From contig CM060709.1 in NCBI GenBank assembly GCA_030686995.1, forward strand, positions 19,497,360 through 19,561,359: DNA of 64,000 bases, read 5' to 3'. Numbering within the stretch: position 1 is the stretch's first letter; every line of letters starts with the position of its first letter. The DNA is from Artemisia argyi. Its lineage: Eukaryota > Streptophyta > Magnoliopsida > Asterales > Asteraceae. A program made the position numbers and the translations under genes. The notes beneath the pieces were generated by a model. That model was not told the origin of the DNA and did no database searches. It saw only the letters and a list, made by a program, of their open reading frames with translations. This document shows positions 1 through 15,554 of the stretch, piece by piece.

Positions 1-1
1 A

Positions 2-187
2 ATTAAAATGGAAAAGGAAAAAGCAAAAATATTGGCAAAATTCGAAAATAGTTCTAAATCTTTAAAATATATACTTGACATTCAAAAGTCATTTTATGAT
101 AAAACCGGATTAGGATTTACGGCAGATGAGTATTTGATAAATACATCAAAACAAATAAAATTTGTTAAACCTAGTGGAAAAATTTAG
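2..187 (+). pseudogene. gag-like C-terminal segment (partial)
   Basis: The frame is open from base 2 to a TAG at 185-187; a possible internal ATG is at 8. The peptide is Lys/Glu-rich and contains a KTGLGF motif followed by KFVKPS, the pattern seen near the zinc-knuckle-proximal end of plant copia gag proteins. A homologous, more damaged stretch occurs in Sire-2 at about 23570-23658, also ending at a TAG. The frame stops here rather than running on into protease, so the element looks gag-only in this region. Whether a longer gag existed upstream cannot be seen. Confidence 0.6.
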
Positions 188-2351
188 AACTATTATTATT
201 TACATCCATTGATTATTTCTCTAGTCAAGAAAGTTATTGTTTGTTTGTTAAAACAAACAAATAATGAATTCTTGTACTTCTTGATGACATCCTCTTCATA
301 TGCATTTAAGTGCATTGGATGTTCGCTACTAATCAACTCGGACCCATGAGAATCTGGGTACCAAGCTCTCTGTCATGTGTAGGTAATTAACGATCAAAGG
401 AACTACTACTTTTTGGATCACTTTATTCGATTTCTTCTATTTGATGACCATTGGTTCCCTCTATTATGTTTCACACTCTACACATGTGTTACTTTTGACA
501 TTATGGCGGTTATCCTTGATCTTCGGCGGTCTGTGTTTCACTTTTGGGTGCATTGACTTTATGGTGTGTTCGTTACTACCTCATAACGAAGGATTCTTGT
601 TCTACCATTCTTAATCTGCACGTCTTGTGATGATTGTTGCGACCGATAGTATTTCTATGATCAAGACTCCTTGATCCTTAATGCATTGGAACTTTACTTC
701 GCTTCTTCAACTTGCTTTGGGGTAAATCTTTTTGAAGTCTTCTATTGCTCTCATAACCAATCTTAAAGAAAAGCTGGACCTGAGGTAAGTTTTCTTTTCA
801 AAAACTTGCCTACATTACATTATATTAGAATATGCTTCAATTAGTATATTAATATGATTTAATCTATATGTTGCTATGCTCTTAGATCATGAATACCAAT
901 ATATGCATACATAACATTAGGATAATTAACCCTCCTGTTGCTATGTCTATTATTATTTATCTTAGGTTTCATCTATATTGATAATCTTCTATGATTTAAA
1001 GTAGAATACTTGCCATTTATGCTATATGATCTTACTAGTTGCATTAATAGATGTGTTATAATTAAGACTTGCTAGTAACTCAATATTACAATGTGTCTTG
1101 TATACATGCATATATTCATATGTCTATATTGTATTCATTGATGATTTTCTTTGTCCCTTCCTATCTCATTGCATTTAGATGTTTAATGTCTACCATATCT
1201 CTTCATATCTTTAGTTGCCATTAGAAACTATTATATGTGACAATGGGTTTAATCGATTCTCTTGAAGTGTATCTTTCACTTAAAATTTCTTGATTGTCAA
1301 AATCAAAACATCATATTTAAAAACTTCTTTCTTTGAGTTAAAACCTTTCGAATATCTATTTTATGCTTTTTCAAACAACATGCTTAATCATAAGCTATCA
1401 TAACATTATTTTGATCTTTATCAAGATAGAAACATTTTTCTTTTTGAAACAAAACAAATTTTGTTTTATTGGGATACTAACTTGAATGTATCTCAAAACA
1501 TTAAGCTAAGTATTAGTGAATCAAGTAAACTACATATTTGGTAATCTTCGATAGGTAAATTTAGGAACTCGATTTCGTCTAAAAAGGAGAATGACTACTG
1601 GAGAATCTATTGACTAGAAATTCAATTTAACCTAACGGTTGAATTGCTTCTATGTGAGAAGTTGGGTGTGTGTAACCCGTAAAAACGGTCGTGTTTAGCC
1701 TGAATTGAGCACCACTAGTAATAGTCTCATACTCATTCTCCAACTTGATTAAATTGCACTTCCTATATATACCTAACGCTAGTTTATCTGTATGAACTTT
1801 GCTTCTCATTAAACTCTTTCATTCTCAGATTTATGGGATTAAGTGAAAACTTACTTTCAAACATTGTTGAATAAAACTAAAAACATTTTATTTAAAACAT
1901 TGTTTTTATCTTCTCATATATGTCATACACTTATGTGAAAATGACATCTACAATTTAATCAAATCATTTCATGAGAATCATGGTTTGCCCATATGGATCT
2001 TGTTTGTAACAAGTCTTGAAGTTCATATAATCATGACTTCCCACGTGTTTATCATAAGCAATCTTCAATTTGTCTGCACTTATCCTACTTACCATTATCT
2101 TTACATAGTTGCATACTTAACTAGTTTGCTTTATTGCTTCTTTAGTTACCCAACTCAATTGAAATATTAGTAGATGACATGATTATTAGGAATTAATTGT
2201 TTACTTTAATTATTTCTATGATATTCTCTACATTCATGAATAGTATGCTCTATATTGCCTCAAGAGTTGAACTTACTTGAATCCAAACCCAAAAACACAA
2301 CCTTTTTGAAAATTCTCTGCCAAAAACCCATTTCTGGCATTCTGGGAATCA
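188..2351. other. Non-coding interior of Sire-1
   Basis: About 2.2 kb of AT-rich DNA between the gag tail and the accessory ORF. All frames are densely stopped and I recognise no pol motif, RNA gene or second element. It occupies the place where pol would lie in an autonomous copia element. Confidence 0.6.
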
Positions 2352-2574
2352 CCAGATGGGCGGCCCCCTTAAATCATAAGGGCGGCCCCCTTAAATTTAA
2401 GGGGACCGGCCTCCATTTAAGGGGACCGGCCATCTGATGGTCGGGGATACTGTTTTCTTTATCACTTTTTGACCCATTTCAGCCTATACTTCTCAAAATT
2501 CACAAACATATTTTGTCCCATGCTATCCCTCAAAATTTACCTTCCTAAACCACATTTCTCATACACTATAAATA
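2352..2574 (+). promoter_or_regulatory. Internal hairpin (2352-2440) and TATA box (2567-2574) before the accessory ORF
   Basis: 2352-2440 is an imperfect inverted repeat: CCAGATGGGCGGCCCCCTTA on the left pairs with TAAGGGGACCGGCCATCTG on the right, with a second GGCGGCCCCCTTAAA unit inside. TATAAATA follows at 2567-2574, just before the ORF. The LTR of the same element has the same module (4344-4402, then TATAAATA at 4426). Promoter activity is inferred. The gap between hairpin and TATA is larger here (about 127 bp) than in the LTR (about 24 bp). Confidence 0.5.
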
Positions 2575-2591
2575 CCCTCTTTCCATCATTA

Positions 2592-3434
2592 ATGCCATCA
2601 CACCCAAACATGTCATCTCCCAACAACCAAAAACCAAAGATTTCAAGAACCGCAAGGATCTCCGTCAAACCCGTTTGGAGGAGGAAACTTGATTCTTGTC
2701 ATAACTCTTGTGATGTTGTTTCAAGTCAACCAACAACTTAACCTCAAACCCACTCAAATGAGTCATCCCACAACCTATCTTCCACTAATACCCTCATTAA
2801 TGCTTCCTCTTTTGATGAGCATGCTCAATCCCAAAACAACAATCCCAATATCTCAATCAACACTTCACATATTGCTCATTCAACAAAGACATCATCCACT
2901 CATGAAGAAACTCTTCCACCCATATCATGTTTTCATGATTACCCAAGTTCAAACATATCTCCACCACCTAGAGTACCACCACCACTTCCTACTACCTCAC
3001 ACGTTACTCCAATGTTGCATGTGCAAACCTTCACCCAAGACAACTATCATGCTCCACCACCATCACCTTCCTCCGAACACTTGAAGTTCGTTGAGGAGCT
3101 AAAAGAGGCACATGAGCTTAGTGCTCTTTTAGCTTTACATCTTGCTCAACGCAATTTGGATCCACCACAATCAAGCTCACCATCATCACCATATAACAAA
3201 AACCAACTTGAGAAGCATGTTAACAATTGCCCTTGTTGCATCTTCCTTCAACAACAAACCATTGCTTTGAATGAGCACTTCACTTGGATTGAGTATCTTC
3301 TTACTAGATCTCAACAAACCCCATCACTTGAACAACATCACAACTCTCAACCAACAAACTCCACTTCAAATCCACCACCACCAAGCTCTACAAACTCACC
3401 AACACTCATGGAACCAAGAGTTTACCTCCACTAA
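2592..3434 (+). pseudogene. Sire-1 accessory ORF with one in-frame TAA
   Basis: One reading frame is open from ATG 2592 (or ATG 2610, which suits a start downstream of the TATA box at 2567) to a stop at 3432-3434, except for a single TAA at 2739-2741. The product would be about 275 residues. The N-terminus has a basic ARISVKP motif shared with the Sire-2 protein (RISVKP, 28391 onward). The middle is rich in Pro, Thr, Ser and His. The C-terminal part is predicted helical (VEELKEAHELSALLALH), followed by a CPCC motif. I do not recognise a named family; position suggests the env-like or extra ORF slot of Sireviruses. The stop may be a mutation or a readthrough site. Confidence 0.5.
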
Positions 3435-3767
3435 ACCACCAAGCATTTGATATGCTTATGTTTTCTCATTTTCAAATAAAACTCCTCAACCATTTTGGGA
3501 TTCAAGAAAGTTTGATGACACTCCTTGTTGGCACTATAGGATGTTCTATGTTATTTAGAATTCTATTTGTATTGCCTTTGTAACAATGATTATGGGTTGA
3601 CATAATCATTTCTCTATTATTGAATGGTTTAATATATGTTTCTTATTACCTTGTGCCATGATTATTACTTGCTAATATTATGCTATATGTATTTGCTTGT
3701 GCCATGCTTGTGCTTCTAATATTTTTCTTGCATGAATTACTTTCTCGAAACCTTGGTGCCCTCAAAC

Positions 3768-3955
3768 GAGGGGGAGCATACATCAAGGGGGAGTTTTCTA
3801 CCCGTTTAAACTTCTCTCACGAAGCTTATTCGGCCTAACCTTTTTGATTCTACAAAAAGGGGGAGAAGTGAATGTAAACTTACTAAATACTTGTCTAAAT
3901 ATTAATTTTTGGATTTAATAAGTTTAGGTTTTGTAATCATCAAAAAGGGGGAGAT
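3768..3955 (+). promoter_or_regulatory. Multiple polypurine tracts of Sire-1
   Basis: GAGGGGGAG at 3768, AAGGGGGAG at 3785, AAAAAGGGGGAG at about 3854 and AAAAAGGGGGAGATT at 3942-3955. The last abuts the 3' LTR and is the expected plus-strand primer. Repeated polypurine tracts before the 3' LTR are a hallmark of Sireviruses. Confidence 0.7.
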
Positions 3956-4343
3956 TGTTGATATAAATAATTGACTAAAAACATTATTCATATCTTCCGA
4001 TATCTCTATGTTTTGATAATCACAAAACTTAAACTAATCAAACCAAAGATCATGACGTAAACACGTATTTAGTAATAAATAATCACTTTCACCAACAAAT
4101 CACTTAAGGTATGAATAAACAAAGTGCTTAGTGCAATGTATGATCAAAGGGGTATTTAATTAACTAATACAAATTTTATTTAATTATATAATCTTATTAT
4201 ATATCTTTGAAAAACACTTTTGTTAATAAGGAAAAATGTTTTAATCATACTAAATATATGATTTCAAATATTTAACCAAAATCAGTTAGTTTTTCACCAA
4301 ATAAACTTTCCCCACTAAAAGACAAGTTTTCTGGCCGTTACAG

Positions 4344-4433
4344 TTGGGCGGCCCCCTTAATTATAAGGGGCGGTCCCCTTAATTTTAAGGGGGCCGGCCA
4401 CGCTCCTCTGTCAGAACTTGTTGCCTATAAATA
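4344..4433 (+). promoter_or_regulatory. LTR promoter module of Sire-1
   Basis: TTGGGCGGCCCCCTTAA pairs with TTAAGGGGGCCGGCCA (4344-4402), followed by TATAAATA at 4426-4433. Transcription would start roughly 30 bp downstream, defining the U3/R border. The Sire-2 LTR has the same arrangement. Confidence 0.6.
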
Positions 4434-4867
4434 CCACCTTAAACCTGGATTTTTTCCCCACCTTTTTGCACAAAAACTTTCTGTTCTAGATCTCCATTTC
4501 AATCCTAAAAATCCTTTGATCATTTCATAAGCCTTTGTTTCCAAGTGATCCAAAGCCTCATTCTTTCAAGTGCAAAGAGAAGAATACTTCTATTAGAAGT
4601 ATTACAACTTAGTATCATCTTGCTATCTAAGTTGTTTGTTTATATTTTCTTGTATATCTTTCATAATTTGGTGAATAAGGTGTATGTATTAGTTAACTAG
4701 ATTTAGTTGAAGAATCTAGAATTGTTGTAAGTGTGAAGTGTAACTTGAAGTGAAGAAGAAGGGTTAGATAGTAGTGGTGATAGGAGATTGTAGCAATAGG
4801 AGCTTGTAGTGAAGAAATTAAGGATCTCTAGTGGAGAAGATTAGAAGACATTTGTAGATTGAAGTTG

Positions 4868-5228
4868 TGAAGACATTAGTGGCTTGAAGGTGTCAAGACA
4901 TTAGTGCATTGAAGGTGTGAAGATATTAGTGGCTTGAAGGTGTCAAGACACTAGTGCATTGAAGTTGCGAAGATATTAGTGACTTGAAGGTGTCAAGACA
5001 TTAATACTTTGAAGGTGTGAAGAGAATAGAAGATTGGTGTATAGAAGATTGGTGTGTAGAAGATTGGTGTGAAGAAAATAGTAGATTGGTGTGAAGATTG
5101 GTGTGTAGATTGGTGTGTAGATTGGTGTGAAGATTGGTGTGTAGATTGGTGTGTAGATTGGTGTGAAGATTGGTGTGTAGATTGGTGTGAAGATTGGTGT
5201 GTAAATTGGTGTGTATATTGGTGTGTAC
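4868..5228 (+). repeat. Two adjacent minisatellites inside the Sire-1 LTR
   Basis: About 4868-5020 holds a 25-bp unit of the form GAAGACATTAGTGCATTGAAGGTGT (quoted here only as its halves GAAGACATTAG and TGAAGGTGT), repeated about six to seven times with alternating variants. About 5030-5228 holds a 12-bp unit AGATTGGTGTGT, repeated roughly 15 times with A/T variants. The long minus-strand open frames here are a by-product of the 12-bp period. Confidence 0.85.
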
Positions 5229-5362
5229 GGTTTTCTCCGCCATAAAGGAGATATTTGATCTAGTGAAGAAAACTCTCGAGTAGGTGACTCGGGGAGTGGA
5301 GTAGGGCAAGGAAGGTGTCCTTGTAGCCGAACCACTATAAATCCTTTGTGTCTCGGTTTGAT
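5229..5362 (+). other. Stem-loop chain in the Sire-1 LTR (R/U5 region)
   Basis: Short inverted repeats in series: TTCTCCGCC..AAAGGAG, CTCTCGAGT..ACTCGGGG, GGGCAAGGAA..TCCTTGTAGCC and GAACCACTATAAA..GGTTTGAT. The same order and key bases recur in the Sire-2 LTR although the rest of the LTRs has diverged. A structured R/U5 RNA is inferred. Confidence 0.5.
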
Positions 5363-5832
5363 CTTTCCATCTCTCACTCTTTGATTTATTACTTACTTGT
5401 ATTTCACACATAGTCATAATTGATAGTATTGTGCATATGTTGATTTCACATAAAGATCAAACTAAAATCCAATCATAAAACTAATCTTACAAAAACCAAC
5501 CTAGTACATATAATTATATCTATACACTACTACACATATATATGCTTACATAAAATATATGAAATTGTATATTCTTTCCAAACATTATACATAAGCATTG
5601 TATATATAAAACCTTTAATAAATCTTGTATTTATACTTTTGTAACTAAGTGTTTTGAAATTGTACATTATACATAAGTAGTATTTATACTAAATCATAAA
5701 TTAACTAGTATATATATTTATGTATTAAAGTGATTTGAAAGTTTCATCTTAGAAACTATCTTTTATAAAATAAGCAAAACGAAAAAGGCGTAAAACTATT
5801 CAACCCCCCCCCCCCCCTTCTAGTTTTCCACA

Positions 5833-6800
5833 ATGGCTAATATCTAGAGTCCTTTTTTTGATCAATCATCAATCCTAGCCTGAGTATGTGGATGCTATCA
5901 TTACTCTTGGACTGGATAATAGTTGAAATCTTAAGTGGCTCTTAAAGTAGTTTCCAGCTGAAATGTTCTCTTGATCTTATGCAGTATATTGATTTGAATG
6001 AACTGCAACTAATCATGGTTTCTTTACCATTTTCCTCATTATCTACATGTCACACAATTTGATTGAGGATCTACATTTAACTCACTCAAAATGGATGGCC
6101 TTGTATCTTGATGTTCCAATCTGCTACTTCTTATACTCTTGGAATGTTTGATCATTTGGCCTTGGGAGGAAATGTTGAATAGTTTTGAAAGTACTTTGAA
6201 GTATGCAGATTTAAACATCATAAAGTAGGTTTCCTGTTTTGGAAGGGTAAGTGAGTTAAGGTGGGGTAGTGTATGAAGCATGGAATAGTGAGGAGTGAAA
6301 GATGAACCTACTTGGTCCATGCTATACACTACCCATAGGAGGTTTGGATGGTCCTCCCTCAAGGTGTGTGTTCCCTGATGGCTAAAGCCATTTTTAAGAG
6401 ATGGAAATGTAGGTCATCAGGTATAGCCCTTGACTTGGAGGGGAAATGGGTTCCTAACGATGCCTTCCACCTTTCCTGCTTTGATCATTGTGGTGGCAGG
6501 ATGAATGGTCTTGGTGGGAAGGTGTGAGGGAAATGTAGTTAGATGGGTGGTGCTCTATTAAAGGTGAATAACTAGCAAGCTGAAGATTGCTATGTGTGTG
6601 GATGATTCTCTGCTTCTGACCTGATTGACAAGACCATTTCTGAGATACTATATAGTCTTAGCAGATATTAGTTAGATGTATCTTGTTTTGTATCTGATTT
6701 GGGTGATGTCCAATCAGTTGTTATTCTTATCTGTTGTACAAAGTTTTTGGAAGTTAATATAATTCACCTTTGCACAAAAAAAAAACAAACAACATTTTTC
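5833..6800 (+). other. Possible truncated LINE or retroposed transcript
   Basis: No sustained reading frame. The segment ends in GTTAATATAATTCACCTTTGC followed by an A-run (about 6776-6786), which resembles the 3' ends of plant LINEs. A 107-codon open frame on the minus strand (6039-6362) is unlikely to be real. No target-site duplication was identified. Confidence 0.3.
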
Positions 6801-7297
6801 CATTGTATCGTAATAATCTTTTCCATTCCTCTTTTAATTACAACATACCAAACGCTACGCAAGTTCTCGCAGTAAACTATTTTTCAAGTGTTCATAGGTT
6901 CTTTTCTTTTTGAGAAAAAAAGTAATATTGACACGTAGTCATTTTTATTATTTTTTTTTTTTTCACGACTAAGTCACAATTTTGACATGTAACAAAAATA
7001 TTTTTCATTCCTAATCTTTGCATTTAAATTGACGTGTATTTTAGACCTACAAATCTTTTCCATTATCAAATGATCGAGGAGATATGATATTAGTGCTTAA
7101 TTTTAGGGAGTTATAACACGATTTCAAATTAAGAGTGTATCCTTTTCTTATTTGTGACCTTAAACATTCAAATATGAATTTATTGTAATTTTGTTTTAAA
7201 AGGAAACAAATGTCCATTTCTAGCATTATAAGTAAACAATACTTATTGAATTGTGTGAACAAAACGATTCAAGTGTGAATTGCAGCCAAACCCTAAA
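6801..7297. other. Upstream region of the COI1-like gene
   Basis: AT-rich with homopolymer T-runs; no TATA box at a convincing distance and no ORF. It presumably holds the promoter of the gene starting at 7298. Confidence 0.3.
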
Positions 7298-8954
7298 ATG
7301 TTGACGCGGCAGCAACTGCGATGGTAAGACTGTCTATAGTTCTCAGTGTCTGATCTTTCGATTGCAAAACTTAACCCTAGTACGTAGCTTGATGTTATAT
7401 TTTTTGCTTTTTGTTTTTTCTTATAGGATGATAAAATATGAGCAAGTGTTTAACTGTGTTATACCTTATGTACACGATGTTGATGACCGTAACTCTATTT
7501 CTTTAGTTTGCCGTAGATTGTATGAACTCGATGGTATTACTCGTAAGCATGTAACTGTCCACGTACTTTACTGCCCAAACCCGTCTCGTTTAAGTCAAAG
7601 ATTCCCTTTTATCGATTTGTTAACACTTAAGGGATTTTCACCTCTATATGATTATAATTGGCGAAATAATTATAAACGTACTCAAATCACCCCATGGATC
7701 AAAGAAATAGCTGTTATGTTTCCGTGCTTGAAAGAGCTTCATATCCAGGGTCTGGTTGTTGATGAGAGAGATCTTGAGACACTGGCGACTTCACGTGGTA
7801 AAGATTTAAGGGACTTGAAGATTAACAATTGTCGTGGGTTATGGGAGAATGGGTTAGTGCATGTCGCCAAGTATTGTAATCAATTGAGAACATTGTCTTT
7901 GGCAGATCATACCATTTTAGAGGAAACCGGGAAATGGTTACATGAATTGGCTATCCATAACGCAGTTTTAGAATTGCTCTGTTTTAGGTTCTCCTATAGT
8001 TATAGATATGATATTGAAACTCTTACAATTCTTGCAAGAAATTGTAGTAAATCTTTAGTATCTTTAAAAATTTATCCGCCATGCTCTCTAAGTATCCTAG
8101 GAGATGCTATTAGACATGCTGTTAGGTTGGAGGATTTTTCTGGAACTTATTATGGTGAAGGTGAGGACTATGTTGATTTCAAACTTCCTCCGAATATGCG
8201 TTGTTTTGGTATATATGATTTGCCTGTGACTGCATTAACATCTCTACTCCCGCTCGCAAATCAGCTAAAGGAATTGAATCTTCAATGTAAGAAATCTGCA
8301 CCGAACTGCTGGTGTTTTCTGATTAAGAAGTGTCCTAATTTGGAAGTTCTATATACAAAGGATAGATGTGGAGACACGGGAATGCAAGTTATTGGTCAGT
8401 TTTGCAAGAAACTGCGCAAATTGACCCATGCTGGGTATGCTGTGACTCACATGGGACTGATAGCTTTGGCACATGGATGTAATAATGTGGAGTATTTAAA
8501 GGTTAGCCAACTCATAGATATTTCAAATGAAGCTATGGAGTGTGTAGCAACTCATTTGAAGAATCTGCGTAACTGTATAATTTTGAAATATGGGAAAACA
8601 GATATACCGCTAGACAACAGGATTCGAGCTATGCTAACGGGTTGCAACAAACTCGAAAGGCTAGATATCAACCTTGGTCGTGGAGGATTGACGGATGTGG
8701 GTTTGGGGTACATCGGGAAATATGGTCATAACTTGAAGTATCTGTTTTTAGAGCGTATAGGAGAATCTGATGCAGGACTTGTGGAATTATCAAAAGGGTG
8801 CCCGAAATTAAGAACGCTAAGAATAAAGGATTGTCCCTTTAGCGAGCAAGCAATTATCTCTTTTGTGTTTAATATGCATTCGCTAAGGTATCTTTGTGTT
8901 GAGACTGGTTATCGTACTGTTTTGGCACTCACTCGTCCAGATTTTCAGCTTTGA
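7298..8954 (+). CDS. COI1-like F-box/LRR protein, divergent
   Basis: Proposed CDS is 7298-7323 joined to 7427-8954, about 517 aa. The 103-bp intron has GTAAGA at its 5' end, a CTTAAC branch-like site, a strong T-tract and TTATAG; splicing keeps frame (…LRW|MIKYEQ…). A start at 7428 without exon 1 is the alternative. An F-box (VFNCVIPYV…SLVCRR) lies near residues 15-50 and COI1/TIR1-type LRRs follow, with ITPW, GKWLHELA, ARNC, LPLDN-like, GGLTD.GL.YIG, GESD.GL and FSE.AI landmarks. COI1 is the SCF jasmonate receptor, normally about 590 aa with introns inside the coding region (from memory); here the LRR domain has none and the C-terminus is shorter. By eye, COI1 residues R85, R348, Y386, R409, Y444 and R496 align to P, K, S, I, N and K, so jasmonoyl-isoleucine binding is unlikely. 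It is probably an old retrocopy or lineage-specific paralogue. Confidence 0.85.
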
Positions 8955-9988
8955 AACATCGATATGTATGTTCTTCGTTATTTAGCTTGCAAACTATTTG
9001 TTTTTCCTATTAATAATGGTTTTATTAGTTTTTTTTTTATGTGAGAGTTATTTTCTGAGTTTATGTTGTCTTGAAATATCGTGATTGTGAAATACTGACA
9101 TTTGCATGCTCTCTATCATCTGTTTAGCATGAGTTAGATTTTTTACCGGTTTTCTATTGAACCATAGATGGATTTCATGAGGTTAATATATTCGTGTAAA
9201 AAAGTTGGATTTCATTTTGATACCGAGAAAGGAACTTTTTCTGCCAAATGACTGCAATCTGTATTATATTAAGATTCTAAAAGATGCTCCTGATTGCATG
9301 TTACACCTTTTAAACCCCAAGCACTTGTACTCTTGTAGATTCACAAGTTTTCTGTGTGCTGTAAATATAAGTTTGCGGGTTCTGTCTTATTTGTAACAAA
9401 TTTGGAGTTTCCACCCGTTACTTAGAAGCAGGTTAATTTGGATAATAATATGTATCTAATAGGTTGAAATCATCCAAACTGTATTCAAATGCATAAAACT
9501 CGTAAATCACTTTATTGAAATGAATTGATTTCATCAATAAAATATTGTTTTGGTAACCATATTTGAATTGTTGTTTATCTGTATGATTGAATAAAAGGAT
9601 AAAAAAATGTCCGCTTTCCACTTAACCGAACCGACCTATTTTGCCACCTCTGCATTTTCTATCAAAAGTTGTATAGTTACTGAGAATATTACTTAATTAC
9701 ATCTTCTTTATTATTTGCATGGTTCTCAGGATGTTCTGCATGAACTGAAATCATTTACACCAAATTGAAAGTAGAAGATATCTGAAGTTCTTAACAGACA
9801 GAAATGGAACGAGTTCATAGTGATTGTTTTTTTTTTAATGATTTGGTCGATCTTCATGTGTTGGTTTTCTTGTGGATCTTGTTTATGTTATGATTTATCT
9901 ACTTTCTCTTAAATCCATAGCTAAAGCTTATGTGAATTGTTATCTATGTTCCGAGTGTAAGGTGCATATACTTTAAGTATGATTACAG
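8955..9988. other. Downstream region of the COI1-like gene
   Basis: Likely 3' UTR over the first few hundred bases, then AT-rich spacer. Short open frames at 9205-9396 and 9433-9621 (-) have no recognisable motif. I see no RNA gene or clear transposon. Confidence 0.35.
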
Positions 9989-10077
9989 GGGTGTTTGGAT
10001 GTGCAAACTCGTGACATTAACTTCTAGAATCAGGTGAGCAGATTGCCCCAAAAATTCACATTACCTTGCTATATTAA

Positions 10078-10320
10078 TCTTGTCCCCCAAAAATGTCCAC
10101 TTTTATTAAGGGGAAGTTTTAATTTACTAATTTTCCTATTTTACCGTTGTCGTTAAATATTACAGTGTTTTCAATTGCTATCTTCAATGCATTTAAGGGT
10201 AAAATGGTAATTCAGCTAGCTAAAATCTGCATCAATTGTATTTATCTAGCTGCTGAATTTGTTTAGGATTTATCTTAATTTGAGGTTTTCCATTTTTGGA
10301 CAATATATGGGACGGAGTGA
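10078..10320. mobile_element. Stowaway-like MITE
   Basis: The left end CTTGTCCCCCAAAAATGTCC and the right end GGACAATATATGGGACGGAG form an imperfect terminal inverted repeat of the CTCCGTCCCA type typical of Stowaway (Tc1/mariner) MITEs. The interior is AT-rich and non-coding. It lies inside a looser inverted repeat (TGTTTGGATGTGC at about 9992, GCACATCCAAATGC at about 10480), so it may be nested in a second small element. Confidence 0.5.
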
Positions 10321-10975
10321 GTAATAGTTTGATAAACTTTATAGGGTAGTTTACAAACCCTTGTCATTTTACCTTAATTTTTCCCTAAAAACCTAGGAGC
10401 TCAGAATTCGACTCAGTTTTCACTTACACTAACAACACTGATTATTTTGACTTAGAGTCGCTATAGTCACTTTCCTGCAGCACATCCAAATGCACACGTA
10501 TATGGGCGTGTTTGTAACACTTTGGACAATATATAATTTTTCAGGCGGTTGTCTTATATGTTAAAGGCACCTGATGGTGCCAAAAGTTTTAGGGTCGGCC
10601 AAGAGGAGACTGGCCATTGGATGCAATTCATAATCCATCTTGCTAAAATTAATCAGATTTGCTGAAAAGTACTCTGACCCATCGGCAACAATAATTTGTA
10701 AGAACAAACTTGCAAATAAAATTTTTATTTGTAAATTTTTATTTGGCCATTAACTCTCACACACAACTACAAGCAGCATGTTATTGATCACTCACAGAGT
10801 TCATGATTACAATGAAGTTTACAACTATTTTTTTCAATATTTTTACAAACATTTAATTTCTTCTAATGTAGTAGAAAATGTCATGGTCTCTATCGTGTTT
10901 GAACTTGAGGAAATACTAAAAAGCTTTTCCTGTCAAAAGTTCATGTACAATGGCGTGTTTTTTAATGAACGGCGG
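10321..10975. other. Spacer and likely 3' UTR of the ethanolamine kinase gene
   Basis: Contains the right arm of the loose TGTTTGGATGTGC inverted repeat (about 10480) and a small GGCACCTGATGGTGCC palindrome at about 10566. The part nearest 10975 should be the 3' UTR of the minus-strand gene. The plus-strand open frame at 10778-11095 mostly overlaps the last exon of that gene antisense and is not a gene. Confidence 0.4.
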
Positions 10976-15173
<4,198 letters not shown>

Positions 15174-15554
15174 CCTCCTTGCTGACGTGTCACTGTGTGT
15201 ATGTGTGTGTGTGAAATGGTTAGTTATTTTGGTTGCCAAGGATTCAGCCACAGGGGAGTGGTTTTTATAATGTTCAGTTGGTTATATATTTACAATATAT
15301 ACCCTTGTAAGTTTAGCTTTTTTTTATGTTTGTGTCCTTGAGTTTATAATATTTTATTTTTTGGTTTTACTGTATGCACAAAAAACTCGTTCTTATCAAA
15401 TAATCCTGAACTGAGAAAAACTTATCAGTTTACAATAGTTATCCTTACAAGTTTAAAACTTTGGAGTTAATTTTAATATTTGACCACTTAGAATCCCAGT
15501 AATTGTTGCAAAGATCATGCGTCTTCCTCACTGTGCCTCCCCCAAGCACGCGGT
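15174..15554 (-). other. 5' UTR and promoter region of the ethanolamine kinase gene
   Basis: Read on the minus strand, a CA-rich microsatellite (about 15190-15212) lies just upstream of the start codon, next to a TGACACGTCAGC element containing an ACGT core. AT-rich DNA follows. No clear TATA box was identified. Confidence 0.35.

Larger units (their letters stand above)
1..5832 (+). mobile_element. Sire-1: 3' part of a Sirevirus-like (Ty1-copia) element
   Basis: The right-hand portion of an LTR retroelement whose 5' end lies outside the window. In order it shows the end of a gag-like frame (2-187), about 2.2 kb without coding signal, a GC-rich hairpin and TATA box, an accessory ORF (2592-3434), at least four polypurine tracts and a 3' LTR (3956-5832). 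Repeated GGGGGAG tracts before the 3' LTR and an LTR ending in a C-run plus TTTTCCACA are typical of Sireviruses. No protease, integrase or reverse transcriptase is visible in this part. The flank after the LTR begins ATGGC; the partner target-site copy is off-window, so insertion cannot be confirmed. Sire-2 at 21051-31767 has the same plan. Confidence 0.85.
3956..5832 (+). repeat. 3' LTR of Sire-1
   Basis: Runs from TGTTGATATAAATAATTG to TTTTCCACA, 1877 bp. It contains a GC-rich hairpin plus TATA box (4344-4433), two minisatellites (4868-5228), a chain of short stem-loops (5229-5362) and a terminal C-run (about 5803-5817). The closing C-run, CTTCTAG and TTTTCCACA are shared with the Sire-2 LTR. 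Confidence 0.8.

Noticed and set aside
4976..5417. Two overlapping long minus-strand ORFs with repeated HTNL or YTPI units
   Set aside because: They are translations of the 12-bp minisatellite in the Sire-1 LTR; a 12-bp period keeps several frames open by chance.
6039..6362. 107-codon minus-strand ORF
   Set aside because: No domain or homologous pattern, low-complexity composition, and it lies in a likely retroposed segment of the opposite orientation.
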